From: Nocardia veterana NBRC 100344
Lineage (GTDB): Bacteria; Actinomycetota; Actinomycetes; Mycobacteriales; Mycobacteriaceae
Length of the DNA: 64,000 nt
Direction of reading: 5' to 3'
NCBI RefSeq assembly: GCF_000308855.1
Contig: NZ_BAGM01000095.1
Location: 62,001 to 126,000, forward strand
Position 1 is the first letter of the stretch. The number at the start of each line of letters is the position of its first letter. Made by a program: the position numbers and the translations under genes. Shown piece after piece: positions 26,494 through 35,318 of this stretch. Below the pieces are notes generated by a model. That model was not told the DNA's origin and did not search any database. It was given only the letters and a program-made list of their open reading frames with translations.

Positions 26494-26916
26494 TCAGCCC
26501 GCCGGCGGTACCGGCTCCCCGCTCCGGGTGGCGAGCCACTGCTGCAGCTCGATCAGATTGCCGTCCGGATCACGCAGATACGCGCAGCGAATGCGGCCGT
26601 CGTAGTCGATCGGCCCGGCCAGGATCTCGGCGCCGCGGCCGCCGATCTCGGTCAGATACTCGGTCAGATCGTCGACGCGCAGCGACACCATCGTCGTATC
26701 CGTCGCGGTAGCCGATTCCGGGCGCAACGTATCGCCCAGCGCCGCTGCCAGATTCGAGCGGTCGTGCAGGGCCAGCGTGCTGCCCAGTTCCGGTTTGAAT
26801 GCGGCATAGGGCGGTCGCGGATCATCGGTTTGCGGGGTGAGGCCGAGGACGTCGCGGTAGAACGACACACAGCCGGCGAAATCGGACACGATCAGGCGAA
26901 TCTGAGTCAGGTGCAC
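26494..26916 (-). CDS. VOC (glyoxalase/bleomycin resistance) family protein
   Basis: The 140-residue protein shows a VOC-domain pattern: FAGCVSFYRDVLGL early, SLRVDDLTEYLTEIGGRGAE in the middle and YLRDPDGNLIELQQWL at the end. These paired beta-alpha modules bind a divalent metal or act as antibiotic-binding proteins. The GTG at 26916 is my choice, and a GTG at 26940 in frame would add eight residues. No clear ribosome binding site marks either one. It converges with the TPM gene, 12 bp apart. Confidence 0.82.
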   Translation of the reverse strand: MHLTQIRLIVSDFAGCVSFYRDVLGLTPQTDDPRPPYAAFKPELGSTLALHDRSNLAAALGDTLRPESATATDTTMVSLRVDDLTEYLTEIGGRGAEILAGPIDYDGRIRCAYLRDPDGNLIELQQWLATRSGEPVPPAG

Positions 26917-26958
26917 GAACCGGAATCTACGCTCACCCACCGTGCGCGCACCGGCGAC

Positions 26959-27564
26959 TCAGAGCCAGCCGAGGCGCTCCGCCGCACGGACCGCCTCGGC
27001 TCGGGTCCGCGTTCCGGTTTTCCCGATGGCCGCCGAGAGGTGATTGCGAACCGTCCCCTCGGACAGATGCAACCGGCTCGCGATCACCGCCGCAGTGGAA
27101 CCGTCCGCCGCGGCGGCCAGCACCTCCCGCTCGCGCGCCGTCAGCGGCGATGTTCCCGCGGTGAGGGTTTCGGTGGCCAGCGCCGGATCCACCACCCGCA
27201 AGCCCATCTGCACTCGACGAACCGCATCCGCCAATTCACGTGCGGGCGTATCCTTCACGACGAAGCCGTCGGCGCCGGCATCGATGGCACGTCGCAGATA
27301 GCCGGGCCGGCCGAAGGTCGTCACCATCAGAATGCGCACCTGCGGAAAGGCCGCATGCACCTGCCCGGCGACCGAAATGCCGTCCAGTCCGGGCATTTCC
27401 ACATCGAGCAGTACGACGTCCGGATTGCTGCGCCGGACCGCCGCCAGCACCTCGTCGCCCCGGCCGACCTCGGCCACCACCTCGAGATCTGTTTCCAGGC
27501 CCAGTAGCGCCGCCAGCGCGCCGCGCACCAACGCCTGATCGTCGGCGAGCAGCAGGCGGATCAT
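26959..27564 (-). CDS. NarL/LuxR-type response regulator
   Basis: The 201-residue protein has an N-terminal receiver domain with acidic pocket D8/D9, phospho-acceptor D54 (VVLLDVEMPG) and K104-region FVVKDTP, then a C-terminal LuxR helix-turn-helix (LTAREREVLAAAADGSTAAV, then LHLSEGTVRNHLSAAI). It is the last gene of the set ABC ATPase, permease, histidine kinase, regulator. The kinase upstream is the expected phosphodonor, and the palindrome at 30777-30800 is a likely target. ATG 27564 gives the standard receiver start MIRLLLADDQ. Confidence 0.93.
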   Translation of the reverse strand: MIRLLLADDQALVRGALAALLGLETDLEVVAEVGRGDEVLAAVRRSNPDVVLLDVEMPGLDGISVAGQVHAAFPQVRILMVTTFGRPGYLRRAIDAGADGFVVKDTPARELADAVRRVQMGLRVVDPALATETLTAGTSPLTAREREVLAAAADGSTAAVIASRLHLSEGTVRNHLSAAIGKTGTRTRAEAVRAAERLGWL

Positions 27565-27721
27565 CGCCCGCACCTCGGCGCGGCCCCGCACCGGTCGATC
27601 CCCGTCATCCCTCGCACACCAGCGACCCTAACCGGCGGGGTGATCAGCCGTCGCCGACCGGCCGAGCGCGGCGCGGGGTGGTACCACCGGAGGCGATCCG
27701 CCGGGCCCCGATCGACCGCAG

Positions 27722-29026
27722 TCAGTTCCGGCCGCCGACCTCGGGAAATTCCGCGCGGACCAGGGTGCCTCCGGCGGGCGGCGTGGCGACGACGAGGTGG
27801 CCGCCGGCGGCGCGAACCCGCTCGCGCAAGCCGGACAGCCCCGACCCGAACACCGCGCCGCAGACTCCTCGACCGTCGTCGGTGATCTCGATCATCCGAT
27901 CATCGACCCGCACCCGGCAGTGGCGGGCGCCGCTGTGGCGCACCACATTGGTCACGGCCTCGCGTAATACCCAGCCGAAAGCCACCACGTGTCGCTCGGG
28001 CAGATCGGCGGGATCGGGAAGCTCGGCCTCGATTCCGGCGGCTCGCAGCGCGGTGCGGGCATTGGCGAGTTCGCCGGCCAGCGAGACCTCCCGCAGTCCG
28101 CCGACGGTGTCGCGCACCCCGGCCAGCGCCTCACGGGCGAGTCGCTCCACGTCGGCGAGTTCCTGCCGGGCGCGACCCGGGTCGTCGTCCAGCAGCCGTT
28201 GCGCCAGTTCGGTTTTCACGGTGATCACGGTGAGCGAGTGGCCGAGGATGTCGTGCACGTCGCGGGCCACCCGGTTGCGTTCCTCGACGATCGCGAGCTC
28301 ACCCTGCTGCCGGCGAGTGATCTCGCGCAGTTGGGCGCGACGCGCACTGACCTCCCGGCCGATCCACATCAGGACCGGAATGAAGGCGAAATAGAGCGGT
28401 GCGCTACCGAAATGCAGCGGTGTGGCGAGCGACAGCGCGATCAGCACGGCCGCCACGGTCGCGACCACCACACCCGATTTCGCCGTCGGCAGCACGAATA
28501 CCGCCGCGGCGGCGACATAGATCGCGGTTCCCAGCCCGGTGACGCCCAGCAGTGCGGTCAATGCTCCGGACAGCCCGGCCAAGGCCCCCAGCACGAGCCA
28601 ACGCGGCCATTCGGGCGAAACCGGCGCCGTGGGCGCCTCGTCCCAGTCCGGCCGGCGGAAGGGGCCGAAGCACGAGGCCGTCAGGACCCAGAACAGCGCG
28701 AGGCAGAACGCCGCGGCGACCGCTCGCGGATGCCGGCCGTCGTGCCACTGCGACACGATGGGCCCGACCAGATACAGCAGCCACACCAGAGCCAAGATCG
28801 CGCCGAAGATCAACCGGCGCTGCTGGATCGCCGACTCCGGAGTGTCGTCGCCACCGGCCACCCCGCGCGCCACCCGGTCCAGGGCGCCGGTGACCGGGCG
28901 GGCGATGCCGGATCCGCCCCATCGCACCTTCCGCCTCCCACCGTGGTCGACGCCGTCGGGACCCGACGCTACCGCACCACCCGCCGGGACGGACGGTGCG
29001 GCGTCGCGGTCAGCGAGCGGTGTCAC
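27722..29026 (-). CDS. DesK/NarL-type sensor histidine kinase
   Basis: The 434-residue kinase has a cluster of membrane helices (about residues 70-205), then a HisKA_3 dimerisation helix with the phospho-histidine in RVARDVHDILGHSLTVI, and an HATPase_c domain (LREAVTNVVRHSGA, ITDDGRGV, GSGLSGLRERVRAAGG). The layout is that of DesK-like kinases, which often sense membrane state or cell-wall drugs. Its GTG start at 29026 lies inside the end of the permease gene (17-bp overlap). The 157-bp gap to the response regulator holds nothing I can name. Confidence 0.92.
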   Translation of the reverse strand: MTPLADRDAAPSVPAGGAVASGPDGVDHGGRRKVRWGGSGIARPVTGALDRVARGVAGGDDTPESAIQQRRLIFGAILALVWLLYLVGPIVSQWHDGRHPRAVAAAFCLALFWVLTASCFGPFRRPDWDEAPTAPVSPEWPRWLVLGALAGLSGALTALLGVTGLGTAIYVAAAAVFVLPTAKSGVVVATVAAVLIALSLATPLHFGSAPLYFAFIPVLMWIGREVSARRAQLREITRRQQGELAIVEERNRVARDVHDILGHSLTVITVKTELAQRLLDDDPGRARQELADVERLAREALAGVRDTVGGLREVSLAGELANARTALRAAGIEAELPDPADLPERHVVAFGWVLREAVTNVVRHSGARHCRVRVDDRMIEITDDGRGVCGAVFGSGLSGLRERVRAAGGHLVVATPPAGGTLVRAEFPEVGGRN

Positions 29027-29786
29027 GGCGGAACAGCACCGCGGATCCGAGAGCGAACAATACCGCCCAGACGACCACGTTCAGGACCGCGAGCGCGGCC
29101 GACGCGGCGCCGGTATCGCCGAGCGGCAGCCGAGCCAGCGTCGCCACCCCGTTGGTGGGAAACACCTTCGACACCGTCTCGAACCAGCCGTGCAGCGGCA
29201 TGAACAGCCCACCGGCGAACGACAGCAGTGCCAGCGCCGGGCCGAGGATCTGCATCACGTTCTCCGACGGCAACAGATATCCCATGAACAGACCGAAGGC
29301 CGCGAAGACGATCGAGGTGAGCCACGCGATCAGGAAGCACCCGACCCAAGCCGCCGCGGTCAGGTGCGCACCGGTCACGGCGCCGGCGACGAATACCACG
29401 GCGACCGCGCACAATCCGAGCAGCATCGCGCCGGTCACCTTGGTGGCGACGTAGGCGGCCGGACTCAGCGGGGTCAACCGCAGCTGGCGCACCCACCCGG
29501 CGGCACGCTCGACCGCCACCATCGCGCCACCGCTGGTGGTGGCCAGCATCGCGCCGTAGACGGCCATCGAAACCATCACGTACGCAGTGACATTGGCCGA
29601 TCCGTAGGACTCGTGGCGGTACGACGACTGGGCGCCGAAGACGACGAAGAACACCACCGGCATCACCAGCGCGAGGATGACGGTGCGCCGATTGCGCATC
29701 ATCCGGCGCAGTTCGAGCAGCAGGAAACCCCGGCTGAAACCTCCGAGGCGGGCGACGCCGGGAATCGGCGCGGTCATGGTGGTCAT
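29010..29786 (-). CDS. ABC-2-type transporter permease
   Basis: The 258-residue protein has six hydrophobic segments and the ABC-2 layout, with the cytoplasmic ELRRMMRNRRTVILALVMPV start and the later AAGWVRQLRLTPLSPAAYVA loop. It would form the membrane part of a drug or lipid exporter with the ATPase encoded just upstream (1 bp between the genes). The 3' end overlaps the histidine kinase start. Transporters in this gene setting commonly give resistance to membrane-active agents; that is inference here. Confidence 0.9.
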   Translation of the reverse strand: MTTMTAPIPGVARLGGFSRGFLLLELRRMMRNRRTVILALVMPVVFFVVFGAQSSYRHESYGSANVTAYVMVSMAVYGAMLATTSGGAMVAVERAAGWVRQLRLTPLSPAAYVATKVTGAMLLGLCAVAVVFVAGAVTGAHLTAAAWVGCFLIAWLTSIVFAAFGLFMGYLLPSENVMQILGPALALLSFAGGLFMPLHGWFETVSKVFPTNGVATLARLPLGDTGAASAALAVLNVVVWAVLFALGSAVLFRRDTAR

Positions 29787-29787
29787 A

Positions 29788-30723
29788 TCAGTGGTCTCCG
29801 GTCAGGGCGAGGAAGGCGTCTTCGAGATTGCGGCCGGTGATTTCGAGGTCGGTGGCCGAGGTCCTGGTCAGCAGGTAACGGGCAACGGCGTCGGAATCCT
29901 TGCCGTGCACGAGCACTCGGTCCCCGCGCTGCTCCACACCGTCCACCCCGGCGATCGCGCGCAACGGGGCCGGGTCGGCGTCGGGCAGGGTCGCGGAGAC
30001 CGTCCGCCCGGCGGCCAGATTCTTCACCGCGGCCGCGCTGCCGTCGGCGACGACGGCGCCGTTGCGCACCAGGACGATGCGGTCGGCGTAGGCGTCCGCC
30101 TCGTCGAGGTAGTGGGTGGCGAAGACGACGGTGCGTCCGCGCCGGGCGTCGGCGCGGATGGCGTTCCAGAAGTCGCGCCGGCCCTCGACATCCATGCCGG
30201 TGGTGGGTTCGTCGAGAATCAGCAGATCGGGATCGGGCAGCAGGGCGAGCGCGAACCGCAACCGCTGCTGTTGACCACCGGAACACTTACCGACCATCCG
30301 ATCGGCGATGCCGTCGATGCCGGCGCGCGCGAGCACCTCGTCGGCGGGCCGCGGGTGCCGGTGCAGGGCCGCCACCACCCGCACCGTTTCGCCGACGGAC
30401 AGATCCGGCAGCAGGCCACCCGATTGCAGGACGGCCGAAATACGCCCGCCCGCAACGGCTTCGGCCGGGGTACGGCCGAGGATCCGGACCGTTCCGGCGT
30501 CCGGGCGCAGCAGGCCCAGCATCATGTCGATACTGGTGGATTTGCCGGCACCGTTGGGTCCGAGGAAAGCGACGACCTCGCCCGCCGAGACGGTGAGGTC
30601 GAGGCCGTCGACCGCGCGCACCGGACCGGCGGACGTGCGGAAGGATTTGGTGAGTCCGCGAAGCTCGATCACCGGCGCGGCGGCGACCCGTTCCGCCGCG
30701 CCGGAGGTCATTGCTGTTGTCAT
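29788..30723 (-). CDS. ABC transporter ATP-binding protein
   Basis: The 311-residue ATPase has Walker A GPNGAGKST, a Q-loop (ISAVLQSGGLLPDLSVGE), Walker B (LLILDEPTTGMD) and a switch histidine (VVFATHYLDEAD). The ABC signature reads CSGGQQQR rather than the usual LSGGQ. This is the DrrA/CcmA class that pairs with ABC-2 permeases. The GGAGGT motif touches the ATG at 30723, so the in-frame ATG at 30711 may be the true start. First gene of a four-gene operon with permease, kinase and regulator. Confidence 0.92.
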   Translation of the reverse strand: MTTAMTSGAAERVAAAPVIELRGLTKSFRTSAGPVRAVDGLDLTVSAGEVVAFLGPNGAGKSTSIDMMLGLLRPDAGTVRILGRTPAEAVAGGRISAVLQSGGLLPDLSVGETVRVVAALHRHPRPADEVLARAGIDGIADRMVGKCSGGQQQRLRFALALLPDPDLLILDEPTTGMDVEGRRDFWNAIRADARRGRTVVFATHYLDEADAYADRIVLVRNGAVVADGSAAAVKNLAAGRTVSATLPDADPAPLRAIAGVDGVEQRGDRVLVHGKDSDAVARYLLTRTSATDLEITGRNLEDAFLALTGDH

Positions 30724-30776
30724 ACCTCCACTGTCGCCGGGCGCCGGGCACCGTGCCTGGGCCGAGCGTCACGACT

Positions 30777-30800
30777 GCACCATGACAGATGTCATGGTGC
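30777..30800. promoter_or_regulatory. 24-bp perfect palindrome upstream of the ABC operon
   Basis: Eleven-bp arms GCACCATGACA (30777-30787) and TGTCATGGTGC (30790-30800) flank GA. It sits 54 bp upstream of the ABC ATPase start. A phosphorylated LuxR-type dimer would fit this symmetry, and the operon encodes such a regulator. The gene on the other side (30835) ends here, so the site can only serve the ABC operon or act as a terminator stem for the oxidoreductase. Confidence 0.7.
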
Positions 30801-30834
30801 GTCCCGGGTTCCGCCGCGGCGACGGCGGCCCGGA

Positions 30835-31755
30835 TCAGGGCAACAGCACGATCTTGCCTCGGGTGTGGCCGCGTTCGAGTTCGGCGAACGCCTCGCGCAC
30901 CTCCGCCAGTGGATAGGTGGCGGCGATCGGGATCCGCAGAGTGCCGGCGGCGGCCAGTTCGGCGAGCTGGGCGAGAACGTCGATGGTGTCGGCCGCGGCA
31001 TTGCCCTCCGCCTTGACGCCGTAGCGCTCGACCGCCGCGAAGTCGATGATGGTGTCGATCCGCTCCGGTTTCACGCCCAACTCCAGCGCCAGCTCCACAT
31101 AGCCGTTGCCGTGGGTGTCGATGAAGGCGTCGAGACCGCCCGGCGCCAGCGTCCGAATGCGTTCGGCGAGACCGTCACCGTACTCGACGGGCTGCACACC
31201 CAGCTCACGCAGATAGTCCTGGTTGTCCGGCCCGGCGATCCCGATCACCGTCACGTCACGGGCCCGGAGCAGTTGCACCACAATGCTTCCCACCCCGCCG
31301 GCCGCCCCGGAGACCGCGATCGTATCGCCGGCTTCCGGGCTCACCGCGCGCACCGCGGCGAAGGCCGTGGTGCCCGCGACGTACAGCGAGCCCGCGACCT
31401 CCCACGGCAGGCCGGCGGGCTTGGGCGTCACCTGGTCGACCGGAACCACGACCCGGCTGGCGTGGCTGGAACGCTCGTTGCTGAACCCCAGGACCTCGTC
31501 GCCGACCGCGATCCCGCTCACCCCCTCCCCCAGTGCCGCGACGCGACCGGCGAAATCGGTGCCCTCGCCGGAGGGGAATGTCGCCGGCCACCGCTCGTGC
31601 AGGGCGCCGGTGCGGATCTTGGACTCGCCCGGATTGATCCCCGCGGCGACCACCTCGACGGCCACCTGTCCGGGACCCGGCTGCGGATCCGGTACCTCGC
31701 GTACCTCCAGCACGTCGCGATCGCCGTATCGATCGAACTTGACCGCCTGCGCCAT
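30835..31755 (-). CDS. Zinc-independent quinone oxidoreductase-like MDR protein
   Basis: The 306-residue protein is a medium-chain dehydrogenase/reductase. The N-terminal catalytic domain shows VVAAGINPGESKIRTG and GTDFAGRVAALGEGV. The NADPH motif is SGAAGGVGSIVVQLLRA. The usual zinc ligands are absent, which places it with NADPH:quinone reductases. The ATG at 31755 is preceded by GAAAGGTG. An open frame upstream to 31944 is noncoding. Substrate unknown. Confidence 0.88.
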   Translation of the reverse strand: MAQAVKFDRYGDRDVLEVREVPDPQPGPGQVAVEVVAAGINPGESKIRTGALHERWPATFPSGEGTDFAGRVAALGEGVSGIAVGDEVLGFSNERSSHASRVVVPVDQVTPKPAGLPWEVAGSLYVAGTTAFAAVRAVSPEAGDTIAVSGAAGGVGSIVVQLLRARDVTVIGIAGPDNQDYLRELGVQPVEYGDGLAERIRTLAPGGLDAFIDTHGNGYVELALELGVKPERIDTIIDFAAVERYGVKAEGNAAADTIDVLAQLAELAAAGTLRIPIAATYPLAEVREAFAELERGHTRGKIVLLP

Positions 31756-31820
31756 GACAGCACCTTTCGTCGGAACCGTGGACCCTGACCCGGCCACGAA
31801 CCGGCCGGATCTCGGAGTGT

Positions 31821-32251
31821 TCAGTGCCCGGAACGGCGCGGACCACCACGATATTTCCGCGGCGCGCGGATTCCCGTACGAATTATCTCGCCGCCGCCCG
31901 GGTATTCGGTTTTGCCCGATTTTCGGTGCCGATATACCCGCCAACGACCCGACGTGAACGTCTGCACATGGTCCAGCCGGACGAATGCCGGCCCGGGCGC
32001 GACAGCGGCGACCGCCGGGCGGAGCGGTTCCAGCCCGCCGGTGTCGCGGGCCGGTTCACCGAGCGGGTAGTCGACATCGTCCCAATGGGTCGGCAGCACG
32101 TACCGCATCGGGAGACGTTCCCGGACAAGGGATTTGCGCTCGGGAACCCGCCGCCGAATGCAGCGAGCGTGGCATCCGGGCGTTGCAGCCGTCGAAGCGG
32201 AAGTCCCCGGCGGTGACGACCGCCGGTCACCACGATGAGATCGGCGCGCAA
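31821..32251 (-). pseudogene. MBL-fold metallohydrolase C-terminal remnant
   Basis: Only pieces of the protein remain. One frame gives VVTAGDFRFDGCNARMPRSL at about 32235-32175. A second frame, after a shift near 32110, gives the family block RYVLPTHWDDVDYPLGEP and GLEPLRPAVAAVAPG, ending near LDHVQTFT (about 31955). The frame then reads on to a stop at 31821 with no family likeness. The metal-binding N-terminal half (HxHxDH) is missing. It lies between glyS and the quinone oxidoreductase. The remaining DNA between 31756 and 31821 shows nothing else. Confidence 0.6.
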
Positions 32252-32253
32252 CC

Positions 32254-32280
32254 GCCCGGGACGCCGTCGGCGTCCCGGGC
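32254..32280 (-). terminator. Hairpin after glyS
   Basis: A perfect 12-bp stem pairs GCCCGGGACGCC (32254-32265) with GGCGTCCCGGGC (32269-32280) around a 3-nt loop. It begins eight bases after the glyS stop. No T-run follows on the minus strand, so it may act as an intrinsic terminator of the T-less actinobacterial kind or as a 3' stabiliser. Confidence 0.75.
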
Positions 32281-32287
32281 CGGGAAC

Positions 32288-33679
32288 TCAGGCGCCGAGC
32301 AGGCGCTGCGCGAGGTACCCCTCGACCTGGTCGAGCGCGATCCGCTCCTGGGTCATCGAATCGCGTTCGCGGACGGTGACGGCCTGGTCCTCGAGGGTGT
32401 CGAAATCGACGGTGATGCAGAAGGGGGTGCCGATCTCGTCCTGGCGGCGATAGCGACGGCCGATCGCACCGGCATCGTCGAAATCGACGTTCCAGTTCTT
32501 CCGCAGTTGCGCGGCAAGGTCTTTCGCCTTCGGCGACAGATCGGCGTTGCGCGACAACGGAAGTACCGCGGCCTTCACCGGGGCGAGGCGACGATCCAGA
32601 CGCAGGACGGTGCGCTTTTCCATGACGCCCTTGGCATTCGGCGCCTCGTCCTCGGTGTAGGCGTCGATCAGGAAGGCCATCAGCGAGCGGGTCAGACCGG
32701 CCGCGGGCTCGATGACGTAGGGCGTGTAGCGCTCGTTGGTGCTCTGGTCGAAGAAGCTCAGATCCGTACCGGAGTGCTTCGAGTGGGTCGACAGGTCGTA
32801 GTCGGTGCGGTTGGCGATGCCCTCGAGCTCACCCCATTCGCTGCCCTGGAAGTGGAAGCGGTACTCGATGTCGACCGTGCGGGTCGAGTAGTGCGAGAGC
32901 TTCTCCTTCGGGTGCTCGTACAGGCGCAGATTCTCCGCATCGATGCCGAGGTCCGTGTACCAGGCCAGGCGGGTGTCGATCCAGTACTGATGCCACTGCT
33001 CGTCCTCACCCGGCTTGACGAAGAATTCCATCTCCATCTGCTCGAATTCGCGGGTGCGGAAGATGAAGTTGCCCGGGGTGATCTCGTTGCGGAAGCTCTT
33101 GCCGATCTGCGCGATACCGAACGGCGGCTTCTTGCGCGCGGTGGTCATCACGTTCGCGAAATTGACGAAGATGCCCTGCGCGGTCTCCGGACGCAGGTAG
33201 TGCAGGCCCTCTTCGGATTCGATCGGTCCGAGGTAGGTCTTGAGCATCATGTTGAAATCGCGCGGTTCGGTCCACTTGCCGACGGTGCCGCAGTCCGGGC
33301 AGCCGATCAGATCCATCGACACGGTCTCCGGATCGTCGATCTTGTGCTTCTCGGCGTACGCCTCCTGCAAGTGGTCCTGCCGGTGCCGCTTGTGGCAGTT
33401 CAGGCATTCGACCAACGGGTCGTTGAACACGCTGACGTGCCCCGAGGCCACCCAGACCGGGCGCGGCAGGATGATCGAGGAGTCCAGACCCACCACATCG
33501 TCGCGACTGGTGACCATGGCCCGCCACCACTGCTTCTTGATGTTCTCCTTCAGCTCCACACCCAGCGGGCCGTAATCCCACGCCGACCGGGTCCCTCCGT
33601 AGATCTCGCCGCTGGGGTAGACCAAGCCCCGGCGCTTGGCGAGATTCGCGACGGTGTCGATCTTCGACTTGGGTGCCAC
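32288..33679 (-). CDS. glyS: Glycyl-tRNA synthetase
   Basis: This 463-residue class II synthetase charges tRNA-Gly. It is the single-chain homodimer type found in actinobacteria. Features are [20 protein letters not shown] at the start, zinc-like cysteines in [13 protein letters not shown] and GCPDCGTVG, motif 2 in [20 protein letters not shown], motif 3 in [18 protein letters not shown], and the anticodon-binding C-terminal domain. The GTG start at 33679 gives [10 protein letters not shown]. Divergent from smtB-zur, as in M. tuberculosis. Confidence 0.97.
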   Translation of the reverse strand: MAPKSKIDTVANLAKRRGLVYPSGEIYGGTRSAWDYGPLGVELKENIKKQWWRAMVTSRDDVVGLDSSIILPRPVWVASGHVSVFNDPLVECLNCHKRHRQDHLQEAYAEKHKIDDPETVSMDLIGCPDCGTVGKWTEPRDFNMMLKTYLGPIESEEGLHYLRPETAQGIFVNFANVMTTARKKPPFGIAQIGKSFRNEITPGNFIFRTREFEQMEMEFFVKPGEDEQWHQYWIDTRLAWYTDLGIDAENLRLYEHPKEKLSHYSTRTVDIEYRFHFQGSEWGELEGIANRTDYDLSTHSKHSGTDLSFFDQSTNERYTPYVIEPAAGLTRSLMAFLIDAYTEDEAPNAKGVMEKRTVLRLDRRLAPVKAAVLPLSRNADLSPKAKDLAAQLRKNWNVDFDDAGAIGRRYRRQDEIGTPFCITVDFDTLEDQAVTVRERDSMTQERIALDQVEGYLAQRLLGA

Positions 33680-33778
33680 GGTACGAGCTCTCCCTCTGGA
33701 TGATGGGGCTGAACGATTCGCCCCAGCCTAGCGACATCCGAAGGACCGGCGCCAAGCAGTATCGACGGCGAGCCGCGC

Positions 33779-33808
33779 TTGACATGCGCACGTGTGCATA
33801 CCAATAAT
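33779..33808 (+). promoter_or_regulatory. smtB promoter with palindromic operator in its spacer
   Basis: A consensus -35 TTGACA (33779-33784) and a -10-like AATAAT (33803-33808) are 18 bp apart. A near-perfect palindrome, ATGCGCACGTGTGCAT (33784-33799, 14 of 16 positions symmetrical), fills the spacer. An ArsR/SmtB or Fur dimer bound here would block RNA polymerase. The ribosome binding site AAGGAG (33825-33830) follows, 8 bases before the ATG. Confidence 0.7.
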
Positions 33809-33838
33809 GGCATCGGTTTCCAATAAGGAGTTGGTTCG

Positions 33839-34234
33839 ATGACCGCCGACAGCGGTGTGCCCGCACGTCGAAGCCGCGTCGCCGTCGAGGCGCCCACCCC
33901 GATCCCGCACGACCCGTACCCGTATCGCGCCCCGACCGCTCCGGCTGTGCCGGCTCGCACCACGCTGGACAATGCGGGTGAGCTGCTGCGGGCACTGGCG
34001 GCGCCGGTGCGGATCGCAATCGTGCTGCAGCTGCGGGAATCGCCGCGCTGCGTGCACGAACTGGTGGATACGCTGGGCGTGACGCAACCTCTGGTCAGCC
34101 AGCACCTGCGCATTCTGAAGTCCGCGGGAGTGGTGCGTGGCGAACGCACCGGCCGCGAGGTGATCTACGAATTGGTCGACGACCATCTGGCACGCATCGT
34201 CGTCGACGCCGTCGCACACGCCGAGGAAGGATGA
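33839..34234 (+). CDS. smtB: ArsR/SmtB-family metal-responsive repressor
   Basis: The 131-residue protein has a Pro-rich N-terminal arm (about 40 residues), then a winged helix of the ArsR family: ELLRALAAPVRIAIVLQL, CVHELVDTLGVTQPLVSQHL, then the wing VRGERTGREVIYELVDDHLA. The C-terminal helix ends DDHLARIVVDAVAHAEEG, where D and H residues match the alpha-5 zinc site of SmtB-like proteins. The gene overlaps zur by 4 bp, the same pair as Rv2358-Rv2359. I infer zinc sensing and autoregulation through the promoter palindrome. Confidence 0.9.
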   Translation: MTADSGVPARRSRVAVEAPTPIPHDPYPYRAPTAPAVPARTTLDNAGELLRALAAPVRIAIVLQLRESPRCVHELVDTLGVTQPLVSQHLRILKSAGVVRGERTGREVIYELVDDHLARIVVDAVAHAEEG

Positions 34235-34659
34235 CCGTGCCGGAGAAGACGGGCACAGCCGAGAAGGTCGGTATTCGCAGCACCCGCCAGCGCAGCGCGA
34301 TCACCGCGCTGCTCGGCGATATCGAGGAGTTCCGGTCGGCGCAGGAACTGCACGACGAATTGCGCCGCCGCGGCGAGGGCATCGGCCTGACCACGGTGTA
34401 CCGCACGCTGCAATCCCTGGCCGACGCGGGCAAGGTCGACGTGTTGCGCACCGACACGGGCGAGTCCGTGTACCGGCAGTGCTCGAAGGGCCACCACCAC
34501 CATCTGGTGTGCCGGCGGTGCGGTCGCACCGTCGAGGTGGAGGGGCCGACGGTGGAGGCCTGGGCCGAGACGATCGCGGGCGAGCACGGCTTCACCGACA
34601 TCAGTCACACCATGGAGGTGTTCGGCACCTGCCGCGAGTGCGCGCGCATCGCGCACTGA
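34231..34659 (+). CDS. zur: Fur-family zinc uptake regulator (Zur/FurB)
   Basis: The 142-residue Fur-family protein represses zinc uptake and zinc-free ribosomal protein genes when zinc is plentiful. The winged helix (RSTRQRSAITALLGDIEEF, IGLTTVYRTLQSLADAGKVD) is followed by a dimerisation domain. That domain holds a HHHHLVCRRCGRTVE cluster and a C-terminal CRECARIAH pair, giving the structural zinc cysteines. Its ATG overlaps the smtB stop (ATGA), so the two metal sensors are translated together. Position matches M. tuberculosis Rv2359. Confidence 0.93.
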   Translation: MTVPEKTGTAEKVGIRSTRQRSAITALLGDIEEFRSAQELHDELRRRGEGIGLTTVYRTLQSLADAGKVDVLRTDTGESVYRQCSKGHHHHLVCRRCGRTVEVEGPTVEAWAETIAGEHGFTDISHTMEVFGTCRECARIAH

Positions 34660-34680
34660 CCCGGTTCCACAGCGAATCAC

Positions 34681-35283
34681 CTACTGCGACAGAGGTTTCC
34701 GTCCCTCGCCGAGCCGATCCGCCAGTGCGAGGAGCCCCTCGGCGATATCGCGCTCGGTCGGCGCGTGTTCCGGGTCGAGGGTCCACTGCATGAGCACACC
34801 GGACATCAGCGCCATCTGCAGCGCGCCGATCGTGCGCACGGCTCGATCGTCGACGGCCTCCTCGGGGACACCGAGCAGCCCGGCGGCGAGCCCGCTGCGC
34901 CCCTCTCGCAGCGCATGCGTCATGAGCTCGCGCACGCGCGGTGAGCGTTCCGCTTCCACCCCGGCCTCGATCGATGCCAGCCACAGCTGCCGGTTCTCGC
35001 TGTAGGACGCGATCGTGTGCCGCCAGAACGCCTCGTAGCGCTGCCGGGGATCGGCGGCGGAATCGAGTGCGGCGAGGGTCGCCTCCTGGATCCGCTGCCC
35101 CCACTCCTCCATAGCTCGGGAGAACGCCTCGATCAGCAGGGCGTCCCGGGATCCGAAGTGATAGCCGATGGCGGCGTGATTGACCCCCGCCGCGGCGGCG
35201 ATATCGCGCACCGTGGTGCGTGCCCACCCCTTCTCCTTCAGACAGGCCAGTGCTCCGGCCAGCAGATCCTCGCGGTTTCCCAT
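34681..35283 (-). CDS. TetR-family repressor
   Basis: The 200-residue protein has a TetR helix-turn-helix (AGALACLKEKGWARTTVRDI, AAAAGVNHAAIGYHFGSRDA) and a helical ligand domain. The ATG at 35283 gives the standard short N-terminus MGNREDLL. The frame stays open upstream into the divergent gene, without meaning. It is divergent from an FAD monooxygenase gene. The palindromes in the shared 109-bp gap make repression of both genes very likely. The inducer is probably a substrate of the monooxygenase (inference). Confidence 0.88.
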   Translation of the reverse strand: MGNREDLLAGALACLKEKGWARTTVRDIAAAAGVNHAAIGYHFGSRDALLIEAFSRAMEEWGQRIQEATLAALDSAADPRQRYEAFWRHTIASYSENRQLWLASIEAGVEAERSPRVRELMTHALREGRSGLAAGLLGVPEEAVDDRAVRTIGALQMALMSGVLMQWTLDPEHAPTERDIAEGLLALADRLGEGRKPLSQ

Positions 35284-35318
35284 GGTGGCGATGCTAACCA
35301 ACCGCTTCTCCAAGCGTT

